From Mycobacterium asiaticum (GTDB lineage: Bacteria > Actinomycetota > Actinomycetes > Mycobacteriales > Mycobacteriaceae): 35,620 bases of DNA. Position numbers and translations under genes: made by a program. Positions 15,957-27,266 of the stretch are shown here, piece after piece; position 1 is the first letter of the stretch; each line of letters starts with the position of its first letter. Under the pieces are notes generated by a model, which worked only from the letters and a program-made list of their open reading frames with translations, was not told where the DNA came from and searched no databases. The DNA lies in the NCBI RefSeq assembly GCF_001673365.1, contig NZ_LZLS01000168.1:1-35620 (forward strand), written 5' to 3'.

Positions 15957-18900
15957 TCACGGCATCAGCTCAGCCCACGCGATGTGGCCTTCGAAACCCA
16001 GTGCTGTCGCCATGTCGCGGTAGCGATCCCGCAGCTCGACGTACGCACTAACATCACCGCGCGCCTGTGCCACCAGTCCGCGCCACCGCAGCAGGTGGAC
16101 CTCTCGCGATACCAGACCCGGGTCGCCCGGCGCGGCCGCCAATCTGTCGATTGCGGCGACCGCTTCGGCGATGTCGTCTTCGCTGGCCGGTCCCGGCCGC
16201 GCGGCCAGGACCGTCTCCACCAATGCGCCGGTAGCCGTACCGCAATGCCCAAACTGCCCGGCGCGAAACAACTCATCGACTGCCGAACGCAATCGCGGTA
16301 GCGCGGCCTCGCGGTCGCCGCGCTTGGCCGATTCCCATGCGGCCCACACGTCGGCGACGGGTAGGTCCGAGGGGTAGTACTGGTCGTGCGAGCACATCTC
16401 ATGGACTTCCGCCAGCAGCTTAAGACCTCGGTCGCGATCTGCCGGAGAATCCCTGTGTATCAACGCGATACCGGCGGTCAGCCGGGCTAGGCCAACCGCC
16501 CGGTCGTCACTCGAGCGCTCGGCGATGTGCAGCGCCTCGTCGATTTCCTGCAGGGCACCGTCGTCGGCTCGCAGGATTCCATTGGGTATCGCGCCGAGGT
16601 ACTTGTACGTGACGACCATGGCATGCGACCACGGTTCGGTTCCGCGCGCCGTTGCGATGGCCTCGTCGAGATCAGTGCGCCACCCGGCCCGGCCCAACGC
16701 CCATCGGGCGGTGCCGCGAGTTGCCAGGGCCACCGCCAGCGGCGAACCGACAATGGCGTTGCCGCGGGCCGGGTCGCCCTGAGCCAACTCGATGACATTC
16801 TGCGACCAGGCCAGCACGGTGCGCATCTCAGCGGACTGGATCTTCGTGGCGATCGCTCCCAGCGACAGTCCGACCGTCAGCGTCGGATCGCCGATAGATT
16901 CGATCAGCTCTATGTGTTCAGAGGCCAGTCGCGATGCCGTGCGTACCCGACCGTAAACGAAGTGCTCCATCACCAGTCCCGCCATGCCGATAGCCAGCGA
17001 CGTCTGGTCCCCGGTGGCCAAGCACAACTCCCGCAGCTCTTCGAAGCAGGTCTCGACTTCCAGATGGGCTCGGAAACCGTTGGCACACAGCAGAGTACGT
17101 GGAGCGATACGCATCGCGTCACGGTCTGGGATGTCGCTGGGCAGAGCGTCGGCGATTCGGCGCGCACGTTCCCAACTCCGACAGGCCGCAGCCTTGTCTC
17201 GCGCTGTTGCCCACTCGCCGGCGCGTAGGTGCCAGACGTAGGCTTCGCGCACGTCTCCGGCGGCTTCGCAATGCTCGGCGATCAATGCGGAGTTCTCGCC
17301 GATCGGTCCGGACATCAAGCTCTCGACCGCCGCGGCCAGGCGACGGTGCATCCCGGCGCGGTCTGCTTTGAGCTGGGATTCGTAAGCCACCGTGCGGACC
17401 AGCGGGTGATGGAACGCGTACTGCGCTCCCGAACCGGACTCGACCCGTTCGATCAACTCCGCGTTGAGCAGGCTGCGCGGGACCGCTTCGACGCCCAGTA
17501 CAGCCAGCAGATCGGCGTCAAAGCGTGACCCGATCACTGCCGCGGCGCACAATGCGCGCTTCGCCCCCGGTTCCAGTCGGTCGATGCGGGCGGCGATGGC
17601 GGCCTGAAGTGTGGCCGGCACGGTGACGTCGCCGACGTCGGTGCCGCAGGTGTGTGCCCCTCGGTCACCGCGAAGCACACCCCGTTCGGCCAGATCTCGC
17701 ACCATCTCCTCGGCAAAGAAAGGATTGCCCGCCGCCCGAGCGCCGATTGCTCCGGTCAGCGCGGCGACGGTGGGGTCGGAACCGAGCAGCTCGCCAATCA
17801 GCGTCGAAGACTCCGTATCATCCAGCGGCCCAAGGGAAATCGTCTTTGCACCGGTGACAGCTGCCAGCTCGCCGCGATACTCGGGACGAAAGGTGATCAG
17901 CACCAGTGAGGGCACCTGCGGGATCACCGTAAGAATTTCGGCCAGCATCGATTCGCTGGCATCGTCGATCCAGTGCGCGTCCTCGATCACCCAGACCACC
18001 GGCCTTCCCCGCGCGCGGGAGGCGGCATTGACCAGCGCCGTCAATCGCCGACGACGCGCATCCGGGGCGATGTCGGGTAGCGATTTCGAGTGATCCCGGA
18101 TGCCCAACAGGTCTTCGAGTAGCGCAAGGTCTTCGGTGTCGGCATCGATATCGGCACTGGCGTAGCGGTCGCGCAGCCGGGTGCGGTCCGCGTCCGCGTC
18201 CAGGCCCGTCAGACGCGCTTCGGCGCGCAACAACCGCGCCACGACATAGAACGGGATCTGGTTGGTGTGCGATTCGCAGAACGCCGAGACGATCTCGATG
18301 CGCTGGGCGTCGGCCATCGCACAGACTTCGCGCACCAGACGACTCTTGCCGATGCCCGCGGGGCCCATCAGCGTGACCACCCCACCGTTGCCGTCGATCG
18401 CGCGTTGCAGCAGTGCGGCGGCGGCAGCCATTTCTGACTGCCGGCCAACGAGATTCGGTTCTAACGCGACGGCCCGCTGCCGTTCCGCCACAGCTAGCAA
18501 CCGCCGGGCTCCTACCGGTTGATCGCTACCCTTGATGCGGACAAGTTCCGGGTCACCGAGCACCACCGCGTGTTCGACCAGTCTGGACGTGGACTCGCTG
18601 AGCATTACCCCGCCCGGCGGCGCGGCCGACTCCATCCGTTGAGCCATCCCCACTTGCTCTCCGACAGCCGTGTAACCCAAAGCACCTGAACCGATCTCGC
18701 CGGCTACGACTTGACCCGAGTTGAGCCCCACCCGCAGCTGCAGATCGATAGCGTCGCGGTGCTTGAACTCCGGCGCCAACCCAACCGCTACCTCCTGCAG
18801 GTCCAAACCCGCCAGACAGGCACGAAAAGCATGGTCCTCCAAGGCGACCGGGGCCCCGAATACCGCCATGATCCCGTCGCCGGTGAACTTGTCCACCGTG

Positions 18901-19157
18901 CCGCCGTAGCGCCGCACCACCGCCGCGCAACGATCGGCCAGTGCGGCCATGATCTCGCGAAGCCGTTCGGCGCCAACGGATGCCGCGATGTCCATGGAGT
19001 GAACGACGTCGGCGAACAACACCGTGACCTGCTTGTACTCGGCCCGGATAGGGGCCGAGCCAGGGGCGCCGCTGACCGGCGAACCGCACCCGTGGCAAAA
19101 CCGGGCCCGCTCGAGGAGTTCGGTGCCACACGCCGGGCATGCCGCTATCGCACTCAT
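15957..19157 (-). CDS. Zinc-ribbon/class III nucleotide cyclase/AAA-ATPase regulator, second of a tandem pair (1066 aa)
   Basis: Order: N-terminal zinc ribbon (C7, C10, C21, C24); cyclase homology domain (about 40-215) with metal Asp D50 in LFADVVHSMD, K90 and D94 in DKFTGDG, and R174; AAA/STAND ATPase with Walker A GPAGIGKS and Walker B VVWVIEDAHW; then a long helical TPR-like region to the C-terminus (GFEGHIAWAELMP). The transition-state Asn of class III cyclases is Gly (G170, GEQVGMAQR). ATG 19157 is preceded by GAGGG; the open frame extends 124 codons further but this overlaps the neighbour's end and is not protein-like. It lies 70 bp behind its paralogue on the same strand. Predicted cytoplasmic signalling or transcriptional regulator; no DNA-binding domain is evident. 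Confidence 0.9.
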   Translation of the reverse strand: MSAIAACPACGTELLERARFCHGCGSPVSGAPGSAPIRAEYKQVTVLFADVVHSMDIAASVGAERLREIMAALADRCAAVVRRYGGTVDKFTGDGIMAVFGAPVALEDHAFRACLAGLDLQEVAVGLAPEFKHRDAIDLQLRVGLNSGQVVAGEIGSGALGYTAVGEQVGMAQRMESAAPPGGVMLSESTSRLVEHAVVLGDPELVRIKGSDQPVGARRLLAVAERQRAVALEPNLVGRQSEMAAAAALLQRAIDGNGGVVTLMGPAGIGKSRLVREVCAMADAQRIEIVSAFCESHTNQIPFYVVARLLRAEARLTGLDADADRTRLRDRYASADIDADTEDLALLEDLLGIRDHSKSLPDIAPDARRRRLTALVNAASRARGRPVVWVIEDAHWIDDASESMLAEILTVIPQVPSLVLITFRPEYRGELAAVTGAKTISLGPLDDTESSTLIGELLGSDPTVAALTGAIGARAAGNPFFAEEMVRDLAERGVLRGDRGAHTCGTDVGDVTVPATLQAAIAARIDRLEPGAKRALCAAAVIGSRFDADLLAVLGVEAVPRSLLNAELIERVESGSGAQYAFHHPLVRTVAYESQLKADRAGMHRRLAAAVESLMSGPIGENSALIAEHCEAAGDVREAYVWHLRAGEWATARDKAAACRSWERARRIADALPSDIPDRDAMRIAPRTLLCANGFRAHLEVETCFEELRELCLATGDQTSLAIGMAGLVMEHFVYGRVRTASRLASEHIELIESIGDPTLTVGLSLGAIATKIQSAEMRTVLAWSQNVIELAQGDPARGNAIVGSPLAVALATRGTARWALGRAGWRTDLDEAIATARGTEPWSHAMVVTYKYLGAIPNGILRADDGALQEIDEALHIAERSSDDRAVGLARLTAGIALIHRDSPADRDRGLKLLAEVHEMCSHDQYYPSDLPVADVWAAWESAKRGDREAALPRLRSAVDELFRAGQFGHCGTATGALVETVLAARPGPASEDDIAEAVAAIDRLAAAPGDPGLVSREVHLLRWRGLVAQARGDVSAYVELRDRYRDMATALGFEGHIAWAELMP

Positions 19158-19227
19158 TCGGCCCTCGCTGGCTCGCCGAGAAGACCTGAGCGAGATGACT
19201 TTTCGGCTCGCGAATCTGCAGTCGCCG

Positions 19228-22200
19228 TCATGGCAGCGCCTCGGCACACGCGATATGCCCTTGGAAACCCAGCGTTCTCGCCGCGTCCCGGTACCGGTCT
19301 CTATAGCTTCGATACTCGGTCTCATCTTCAAGAGCCCTGGCCAACAGGGCGCGCAAATGCAACAACGAGACCTCGCCGAGCGTCTGGCCACCCGCGCGCG
19401 AGGCGGCAAATCGGTCAATCGCGGCGCGGGCTTGCGCCACATCGGCCTCGGTGGCGCGGGACAGCAGGACCTGCACCAGCGCCCGGGTAGCCACCAGGAA
19501 AGCGGGATGTCCAGTGTCGCTGAGTTCATCTGCGGCCGTTTGCAGCCGCGGTATCGCGGCCGCGCGATCCCCGCGCTGGGCCAGCTGCAGTGCGAGGTAC
19601 ACGTCGATTTCGGGAACCGTGGTCATCAGGAAGCGCTGTTGCAGGCACATGTCCCGTACCTGAGCCAATAGCTGCACCCAGCGCTCAGAATCCGGTTCGG
19701 CGCGATGCATCAGAGCGACGCCGAGAGCGAACCGACAACCGCCCAGCCCGATATCGTCTGCCGAGCGTTCGGCTATCGCCAGCGCCTCCTCGACCTCGGC
19801 CAGCAGGTCGTCGTCCGGGATAAGCACCCCCGCCGAGATCGCCGAGGAGCACGCGATGGCGACCACGGCCGCACGTTGCATCGGGCCGGTGCCGCGGGAC
19901 AGGTCGATCGCTCGGTCGAAGTCCGCGCGCCACCCGTCGAGGCCGGCGCTGAAGCGGCCGAGGCCACGCGACACCAACACCGCCGCCAACGCCGAAGCCA
20001 TGCCGGAAGTAGCTATCGCAGGGTCCTTTTCGAGAAAGTCGATCGTCGCTTGAGCCCAGGGCAGCGCATCGATTATCTCACCAGTCTCGAATTTGATGTA
20101 GAGCGCGGCGGGGGTCAGTCGCGCAGTGAGAATCGGATCACCAATCGATTCAAGGAGATTCATGTACTCCGACACCAAGCGCGACGCCTCGCGGGCGCGG
20201 GCGTGCATCAAGTGGTCCATCGCCAACCCGGCCATGGCCATCACCAGTGAGGCTTCGTCGTCGCAAAGAGCGCATAGTTTCTGCAGCTGCTCGAACTCCT
20301 CTGACATGCTCGCATTGACGCGCCAGGCGCTGCCACACAACAGCGTGCGGGGCGCGATACCCGTCGCGCTGTGGCTGGGATCGGCGGCCGTCAGCGCGTC
20401 GGCGACATGTCGGGCACGACCCCAGCTCAGCCGTGCGGCGCGGATATCGCGGTGATCCGACCATTGTCCTGCCCGCATATGCCAGGTGTAGGCGTTGCTC
20501 AGGTCGCCCGCGGCCTCCAAGTGCTCGGCGATAAGCGCCGCGTTGGCGTCGGCGGCGCTGGGGTCGCGCTGCTGGATCGCTTCGGCGATGCGCCGGTGCA
20601 GTCGCGCACGGTCGGATTTGAGCTGTGATTCGTATGCCACCGCACGGATCAGTGGATGACGGAACGCGTATTCGACTCGTTGCGTCAGGCTCAGCGCTTC
20701 GATGAATTCACCCTTGATCAGAGCGGGTAAGTCGGCGTCCTCGACCAGGGCACTGAGCATTTCGGTGCCGAACCGCGCCCCGATGACCGCGGCGGCGGTC
20801 AACGTGTGTTTGGCCGTTGGACCCAGACGGTCGATGCGCGCGCCGATGGTTGCCTGTAGCGTGCCCGGCACCGTGATTTCGGACGGATTGTGGTGCAGTT
20901 GGTAGTCGCCCGGCTTGCCCTGCAGCATCCCTCTTTCGGCTAGGTCGCGCGCCATTTCCTCGGCGAAAAACGGGTTACCGGACGCGCGTTCGCAGATGAG
21001 CGCGGTGATGCCGGCGACGGAAGGATCCGTGCCCAATAGTTCACCCAACAGTTGGGTTGCCTGCGAATCATCAAGGGGTGCAAGGGTAATCGAGAGGTCG
21101 TCGAAACCACCTGCCAGCAGCCCCCGATACTCGCTTCGATACGTGATCAACACGGTGGACGATGTTTTCGGAATGAGCGTAAGCAAGTCGGCCAACAACG
21201 ATTCGCTGACCTCGTCGATCCAGTGGGCGTCTTCGATGACGTAGAGGGCCGGTCCGCGCGCCATTGACAGCGTGGTGATCAACGAACTGAACCGTCGTCG
21301 CCGCGCGTCGGGATCGATGTTTGGCAGTGCCACATCCGGGTCACGAACGCCGATCACGTCGTAGAGCAGGATCAGGTCGTCTTCGTCGACATCGGGAACG
21401 AGCGCCCGCACCTTGGCTCTGGCGGCCGCGTCGTCGAGATGATCCACCCCGGCGAGGGCGCCCAATAGCTGTGCCACCGCATGAAACGGAACATCACGGG
21501 CGTGTGACTCGCAGAACGTGGTGACGACGTCGACGCCACGGCTGTGCGCGAGCGCCGCCACCTCGCGAACGAGGCGCGACTTACCGATGCCGGCCGGTCC
21601 GACAACACTCGCCACGCCTGCATGACCGGCGATCGAAGTCTCCAAAAGTGCTTTGAGGGACTGCAATTCGTGCGACCGACCGATCAGTCCGGTATCGGCC
21701 CGGCCTGTCGGCCAGTGTTGCACCGACATCCCCAGCAGTCGGTAGGCGATGACGGGTTGGGGGGCGCCTTTGATGCGGACGGACTCCGAAGCACCCAGGA
21801 CGGCACAGTGCTCGACCAGATGAGCGGTGCTCGCGCTGAGCATCACACCGCCGGCCGGAGCGACCGACTCCATGCGCTGGGCCATTCCCACTTGCTCACC
21901 AATGGCCGTGTACCCCAACGAACCAGCGCCGATTTCACCGGCAATCACCTGACCGGAGTTCAGCCCAACCCGCAGTCGCAGGTCCACGTCGTCGCGGTCC
22001 TGGACGGAGGCGGCGAGCTCTTTTGCCGCATCCTGGACATCCATGGCGGCCAGGCCGGCACGAACCGCATGGTCCTCCAACGCCACCGGCGCACCGAACA
22101 CCGCCATGATCCCGTCGCCGGTGAACTTGTCGACCGTTCCGCCGTAGCGCTGGACCACTGCGGCGCAACGTCCGACGAGTTCGGCCATGATCTCGCGCAA

Positions 22201-22386
22201 CCGCTCGGCACCCACCGCCGCCGCGATGTCCATGGAGTGAACCACGTCGGCAAACAGCACGGTGACCTGCTTGTATTCTGCGCGGGCAGCGCTGACTGGG
22301 CTGACGGGTGCGCCGCAACTGTGGCAAAACCGCGCATTCTCCAGCGGAGCGGTGCCGCACGTCCGGCATCCCGACACGGTCGTCAT
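19228..22386 (-). CDS. Zinc-ribbon/class III nucleotide cyclase/AAA-ATPase regulator, first of a tandem pair (1052 aa)
   Basis: Same architecture as the next gene along its whole length: zinc ribbon C7/C10/C21/C24; cyclase domain with D47, K87, D91 and R171; Walker A lysine about K269 (GPAGIGKSR), Walker B LYVIEDAHWIDE; TPR-like remainder ending GFQGHIACAEALP. The catalytic Asn position is Gly167 and the substrate-specifying position is Thr160, so activity may be low or altered. Start ATG 22386 has GGAGGG 4 nt upstream, the same arrangement as the paralogue. It lies 74 bp downstream of pgi. The pair is a tandem gene duplication with clear divergence; I do not recall cyclases between Rv0945 and Rv0946c in M. 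tuberculosis. Confidence 0.9.
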   Translation of the reverse strand: MTTVSGCRTCGTAPLENARFCHSCGAPVSPVSAARAEYKQVTVLFADVVHSMDIAAAVGAERLREIMAELVGRCAAVVQRYGGTVDKFTGDGIMAVFGAPVALEDHAVRAGLAAMDVQDAAKELAASVQDRDDVDLRLRVGLNSGQVIAGEIGAGSLGYTAIGEQVGMAQRMESVAPAGGVMLSASTAHLVEHCAVLGASESVRIKGAPQPVIAYRLLGMSVQHWPTGRADTGLIGRSHELQSLKALLETSIAGHAGVASVVGPAGIGKSRLVREVAALAHSRGVDVVTTFCESHARDVPFHAVAQLLGALAGVDHLDDAAARAKVRALVPDVDEDDLILLYDVIGVRDPDVALPNIDPDARRRRFSSLITTLSMARGPALYVIEDAHWIDEVSESLLADLLTLIPKTSSTVLITYRSEYRGLLAGGFDDLSITLAPLDDSQATQLLGELLGTDPSVAGITALICERASGNPFFAEEMARDLAERGMLQGKPGDYQLHHNPSEITVPGTLQATIGARIDRLGPTAKHTLTAAAVIGARFGTEMLSALVEDADLPALIKGEFIEALSLTQRVEYAFRHPLIRAVAYESQLKSDRARLHRRIAEAIQQRDPSAADANAALIAEHLEAAGDLSNAYTWHMRAGQWSDHRDIRAARLSWGRARHVADALTAADPSHSATGIAPRTLLCGSAWRVNASMSEEFEQLQKLCALCDDEASLVMAMAGLAMDHLMHARAREASRLVSEYMNLLESIGDPILTARLTPAALYIKFETGEIIDALPWAQATIDFLEKDPAIATSGMASALAAVLVSRGLGRFSAGLDGWRADFDRAIDLSRGTGPMQRAAVVAIACSSAISAGVLIPDDDLLAEVEEALAIAERSADDIGLGGCRFALGVALMHRAEPDSERWVQLLAQVRDMCLQQRFLMTTVPEIDVYLALQLAQRGDRAAAIPRLQTAADELSDTGHPAFLVATRALVQVLLSRATEADVAQARAAIDRFAASRAGGQTLGEVSLLHLRALLARALEDETEYRSYRDRYRDAARTLGFQGHIACAEALP

Positions 22387-22460
22387 CCGGCCCTCCGCTT
22401 ATCCGGGCCCCAGCATTTGCAGATCGTGTTCAAAGGATAGGCGTGCCGAGCGGACCTTCT

Positions 22461-24119
22461 CTAACTGGTGCGGCCGCGCTCGGTTCGGTAGCGGCGCACC
22501 AGGGCGTCGGTCGAACTGTCCGGTTGCGGCTCCGGTGAGCCGTCACTGGTGATCACCGGCAGCAATGCCTTGGCTTGCGTCTTGCCTAACTCCACGCCCC
22601 ACTGGTCGAACGAGTCGATACCCCAGACCACGCCCTCGGTGAACACCTGATGCTCGTAGAGGGCGATCAGTTGACCCAGCACCGACGGCGTTAACCTGTT
22701 GGCCAGAATCGAGGTGGATGGCCGGTTTCCGGGCATCACCTTGTGCGGCACCACGTCTGGAGGCGTGTCTTCGTCGGCGATCTCCTCGGCTGTCTTGCCG
22801 AACGCCAGCACCTGGGTCTGGGCGAAGAAATTGCTCATCAACAGGTCGTGCATGCTGCCGTCGCCCTCGGCGGTCGGCAGGTCGTCGAGCGGTTGGCTGA
22901 AGCCGATGAAATCGGCCGGTATCAACCGCGTGCCTTGATGCAGCAGCTGATAGAAAGCGTGCTGGCCGTTGGTTCCCGGTTCGCCCCAAAATATTTCGCC
23001 GGTGTCGGTGGTCACCGGACTGCCGTCGGCGCGAGTCGACTTGCCGTTTGATTCCATGGTCAGCTGTTGCAGGTAGGCCGCGAACCGCGCCAGGTCGTCG
23101 GCGTATGGCAACACCACCCGCGACTGCGCGCCAAAGAAGTTGGAGTACCACAGTCCGATAAGGCCAAGCAGCGCAGGGGCATTGGCTTCTAGCGGAGAGG
23201 TCCGGAAGTGCTCGTCGACGATGTGAAAGCCAGACAGGAAGTCGGCGAAGGCTTCTCGGCCGATGACCGCCATGACCGACAGGCCGATCGCCGAGTCCAC
23301 CGAGTACCGTCCGCCGACCCAATCCCAGAAGCCGAACATGTTTTCGGTGTTGATGCCGAACTCGTCAACCAGTCGCTTGTTGGTGGACACCGCGACGAAA
23401 TGCTTCGACACGGCGGTATCGCCGAGTGCCGCGGTGAGCCAGCGCCGCGCTGCTGTTGCGTTCGTCAATGTCTCCAGTGTGGAGAACGTCTTGGATGCGA
23501 CGATGAAAAGCGTTGTGGCGGGCTCTAAATCGGCCAAGGTCGCAACCAGGTCGGCCGGATCCACGTTGGAGACGAACCGCGCCGAGATCCCCGCGTCGGC
23601 GTAGTGGCGCAGGGCCTGGTACACCATCACCGGGCCCAGATCGGATCCACCGATACCGATGTTGACGACCGTGCGGATTCGCTCACCGGTCGCACCTTTC
23701 CAGTCGCCGTTGCGCAGCCGATCGGTGAAGTCACCCATGGCGTCCAGCACCTCGTGCACATCCCGGACGACGTTCTGTTCGTCGACAATCAGGTCGGCGT
23801 CGCGGGGCAGGCGCAGCGCGGTGTGTAGCACGGCGCGGTCTTCAGAGGTATTGATGTGCGCGCCGGCGAACATCGCATCGCGGTGCTCTTCCAGCTTGGC
23901 CGCCCGGGCCAGGTCGGTCAGCAGTCGCACCGTCTCGCGGGTGATGCGGTGCTTGCTGTAGTCGATGTAGAGGTCTCCGACGCTGATGGTCAGCTCGCGG
24001 CCGCGGTCTGGGTCCTCGTCGAAAAGCGCACGAAGGTGCGTTTCGCCGATCTGATTGTGGTGGGCCTGCAGCGCTTTCCAGGCCGCGGTGGCGGTGATGT
24101 CTGATAGCTCCGAGGTCAT
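22461..24119 (-). CDS. pgi: Glucose-6-phosphate isomerase
   Basis: 552 residues (553 recalled for Rv0946c). Interconverts glucose-6-phosphate and fructose-6-phosphate in glycolysis and gluconeogenesis; cytosolic dimer. Visible motifs: [16 protein letters not shown] for phosphate binding, [15 protein letters not shown], the PGI signature region [37 protein letters not shown] with the catalytic His, and the C-terminal [17 protein letters not shown] with the active-site Lys. Start ATG 24119 matches the family. The antigen-85-like gene ends 80 bp upstream on the same strand and the cyclase pair follows 74 bp downstream. Confidence 0.98.
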   Translation of the reverse strand: MTSELSDITATAAWKALQAHHNQIGETHLRALFDEDPDRGRELTISVGDLYIDYSKHRITRETVRLLTDLARAAKLEEHRDAMFAGAHINTSEDRAVLHTALRLPRDADLIVDEQNVVRDVHEVLDAMGDFTDRLRNGDWKGATGERIRTVVNIGIGGSDLGPVMVYQALRHYADAGISARFVSNVDPADLVATLADLEPATTLFIVASKTFSTLETLTNATAARRWLTAALGDTAVSKHFVAVSTNKRLVDEFGINTENMFGFWDWVGGRYSVDSAIGLSVMAVIGREAFADFLSGFHIVDEHFRTSPLEANAPALLGLIGLWYSNFFGAQSRVVLPYADDLARFAAYLQQLTMESNGKSTRADGSPVTTDTGEIFWGEPGTNGQHAFYQLLHQGTRLIPADFIGFSQPLDDLPTAEGDGSMHDLLMSNFFAQTQVLAFGKTAEEIADEDTPPDVVPHKVMPGNRPSTSILANRLTPSVLGQLIALYEHQVFTEGVVWGIDSFDQWGVELGKTQAKALLPVITSDGSPEPQPDSSTDALVRRYRTERGRTS

Positions 24120-24199
24120 AGTTCGACCCTAGTGCGGGACGGGCCGGGTGGTCAGGCGCTAGTTTTCACCGCGACAGGTGGCACTTCGCTGTCCGGCGC

Positions 24200-25567
<1,368 letters not shown>

Positions 25568-25629
25568 TCAGCCCAAGGGCGCCGACGTTCAACCAATTTG
25601 AATCTAGCCAGCCTGCTAGGTGGCGGGCA

Positions 25630-25635
25630 TATGAT
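25630..25635 (+). promoter_or_regulatory. Candidate -10 element of the coupling-ATPase cassette
   Basis: TATGAT is a near-consensus -10 hexamer 45 nt before the start at 25681. No good -35 sits 16-18 bp upstream (the nearest TTGAAT at 25598-25603 is 26 bp away), so this would be an extended or activator-dependent promoter. The ribosome site GGGAGG (25666-25671) follows it. Confidence 0.35.
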
Positions 25636-25680
25636 CCCATTGGCCCTGGCTCGCGGCGGGGTCCTGGGAGGTTGAGCCGG

Positions 25681-26289
25681 ATGAGTCAACATCACGTAAG
25701 CCCTGGTCCGTCGTACGTCGCTCTCGGAATCCCGCAGGGCGTGATCACAGATCCAGCGAGTTCAGAGACAGCTGGGGCTATCCGGCGTGGCGGTGAAATT
25801 GTCTCCCTCGATAAGGCCGACTACGGAATATGGACGATCCTGTTGACGCCGATGACGGTTGGCGCCGCAACCGAATTTGCAACGAGCCGAAAATGGGGTG
25901 AATTGGAACAAGCGATCGCCCGGCTCGAAAAGTTAGAACTGCTGGCTACGATCGATCCCGGAAAACCAATGGACGCTCTTGCGGAGCGGATTCGTCCGGT
26001 GCCACTGGGCGTCGGACTGGGCAACTCTGGAGAAGATCCGGCCGAATTTCAACTCCAAAACTCTGCATTGTCCCTTTCCGAGCCCGTTTCTCTGGACATC
26101 GTTGGCGTCATGTTCTGGTGGGAATTCGATGGCACCCGGTCGCTGCGGGAAATTGTAGAACGCGTCGTGGACCGTGCCGGCGGAATTTCCATCGACAGCG
26201 CGGAGAACGTCGTCACGCAACTTGTTCACGGACTGATGGCGAGCAGGCTTCTCTATCTCGATTATCCCGGCCAATCAGAGAGCACATGA
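25681..26289 (+). CDS. Unrecognised 202-residue protein with two similar winged-helix-like halves
   Basis: I do not recognise a named family. The protein contains an internal duplication: EIVSLDKADYGIW...RLEKLELLATIDPG (about 38-97) and EPVSLDIVGVMFWWEFDGTR...LVHGLMASRLLYLDYPG (about 134-198). Each half starts with VSLD, has a middle helix pair and ends in LL-hydrophobic-x-D..PG. The second half, with DGTRSLREIVERVV, resembles PqqD-like or winged-helix modules that bind peptides or nucleic acids; this is inference. ATG 25681 has GGGAGG 9 nt upstream; the in-frame TTG at 25672 directly abuts that site and is rejected. It is the first gene of the cassette, 3 bp before the coiled-coil gene. G+C is low for the window (34 of 60 at 25861-25920). 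Confidence 0.8.
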   Translation: MSQHHVSPGPSYVALGIPQGVITDPASSETAGAIRRGGEIVSLDKADYGIWTILLTPMTVGAATEFATSRKWGELEQAIARLEKLELLATIDPGKPMDALAERIRPVPLGVGLGNSGEDPAEFQLQNSALSLSEPVSLDIVGVMFWWEFDGTRSLREIVERVVDRAGGISIDSAENVVTQLVHGLMASRLLYLDYPGQSEST

Positions 26290-26292
26290 GCA

Positions 26293-27198
26293 ATGGATAG
26301 CTACCACCGAGTCGCCGCTTGGTTCACCGTTCATTGCATGGAGAACCCGGTCGTCGTCGAAGCGGTTATAAAAGGAGTCTCCTGGGCTAAGACTCTAGGG
26401 CCGTATCTCGACCTTGCGGAGAAGCTATGCGAGATAGAAATACCAACTGAACTCAGTGACGCGATGGAGCAAGCCGGCCGCGCTGACATGACAGGAGGAT
26501 TTGAGGATATCGGCCCGGAGGACGTCGCACAGGAGATGGCCGAAATCGCCGCAGAAGCTCTCGAGCAGTTTGAGTTGGGAGAAAGCGGAGATGATCCCGG
26601 TAAAACGACCGACGAGTTGGAAAACACCGAGATCGGCGGACGGCAAGTCGAGGCTGAGATAGCCGCCATTATTAAGCTGCAGGCCGAACACGATCTCAGT
26701 CAGGCCGAACTCGCAAATGACATCGAGAAGTACCGAAATAACATCATCGAGCAGTACGCGGATTCGCCGGATGAACTGCAGCAGCAGCTCGACAGGTTCA
26801 ACGAAACCGCCCTGGCGGAACAGCAAGACCTTGCCGACCAACAGGCCGCCGAGTTGCAGCGGCTGCAAGACGACCAACAGCTCCAGCGGGCAGAGGTGCA
26901 GGAACAGCAACGCGAGCAGGAGCAAACTAGCCAGGACGAGACCCGGGAGGAAGAGATCCGCCAGGAGGAAATGCAGGAGGAACAGCGCCAAGAACAAGAA
27001 CAGGACCAACATCTAGAGGAGGAACGCCAGCAGGAGGCGCAACTTCAGCAAGAACAACTTCGCGACCAAATGCTGCAGGAGCAAGCCAGGCAGGAGCAGG
27101 AGCAGGAGCGGCTCAGGCTTGAGGAAATCAGGTTGCAACAAATCCGGCTTGAAGAATTGCGGAGGGCGCAGGCTGCGCGTGACGCGATGGAGAGATGA
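26293..27198 (+). CDS. Gln/Glu-rich coiled-coil protein of unknown function (301 aa)
   Basis: An N-terminal part (about 1-120) is helical and acidic (WAKTLGPYLDLAEKLCEIEI; DIGPEDVAQEMAEIAAEALE). From about 125 to 301 it is an almost uninterrupted charged helix of Gln, Glu, Arg and Leu (QRLQDDQQLQRAEVQEQQ; EEEIRQEEMQEEQRQ; LRLEEIRLQQIRLEELRR), predicted to be a long coiled coil. It has no signal peptide, membrane segment or catalytic motif. ATG 26293 lies 3 bp after the previous stop; ATG 26338 is an alternative. Position before a VirD4-type ATPase suggests a scaffold, adaptor or substrate of that ATPase; this is inference from context. Low-complexity composition prevents meaningful homology claims. 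Confidence 0.8.
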   Translation: MDSYHRVAAWFTVHCMENPVVVEAVIKGVSWAKTLGPYLDLAEKLCEIEIPTELSDAMEQAGRADMTGGFEDIGPEDVAQEMAEIAAEALEQFELGESGDDPGKTTDELENTEIGGRQVEAEIAAIIKLQAEHDLSQAELANDIEKYRNNIIEQYADSPDELQQQLDRFNETALAEQQDLADQQAAELQRLQDDQQLQRAEVQEQQREQEQTSQDETREEEIRQEEMQEEQRQEQEQDQHLEEERQQEAQLQQEQLRDQMLQEQARQEQEQERLRLEEIRLQQIRLEELRRAQAARDAMER

Positions 27199-27266
27199 GA
27201 AACTTACCGGGCAAGCGGCGGTAGCATTCGCCTCCGCTGGGGACACACGATAAGAGGGGCACCGCA

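Noticed and set aside
19158..19529. 124-codon N-terminal extension of the second cyclase
   Set aside because: It overlaps the C-terminal coding part of the first cyclase, is not protein-like, and the paralogue begins at the equivalent zinc ribbon with the same ribosome-site spacing.
21544..22440. 298-codon plus-strand ORF over the first cyclase
   Set aside because: It is antisense to the conserved cyclase and ATPase motifs and resembles no family.
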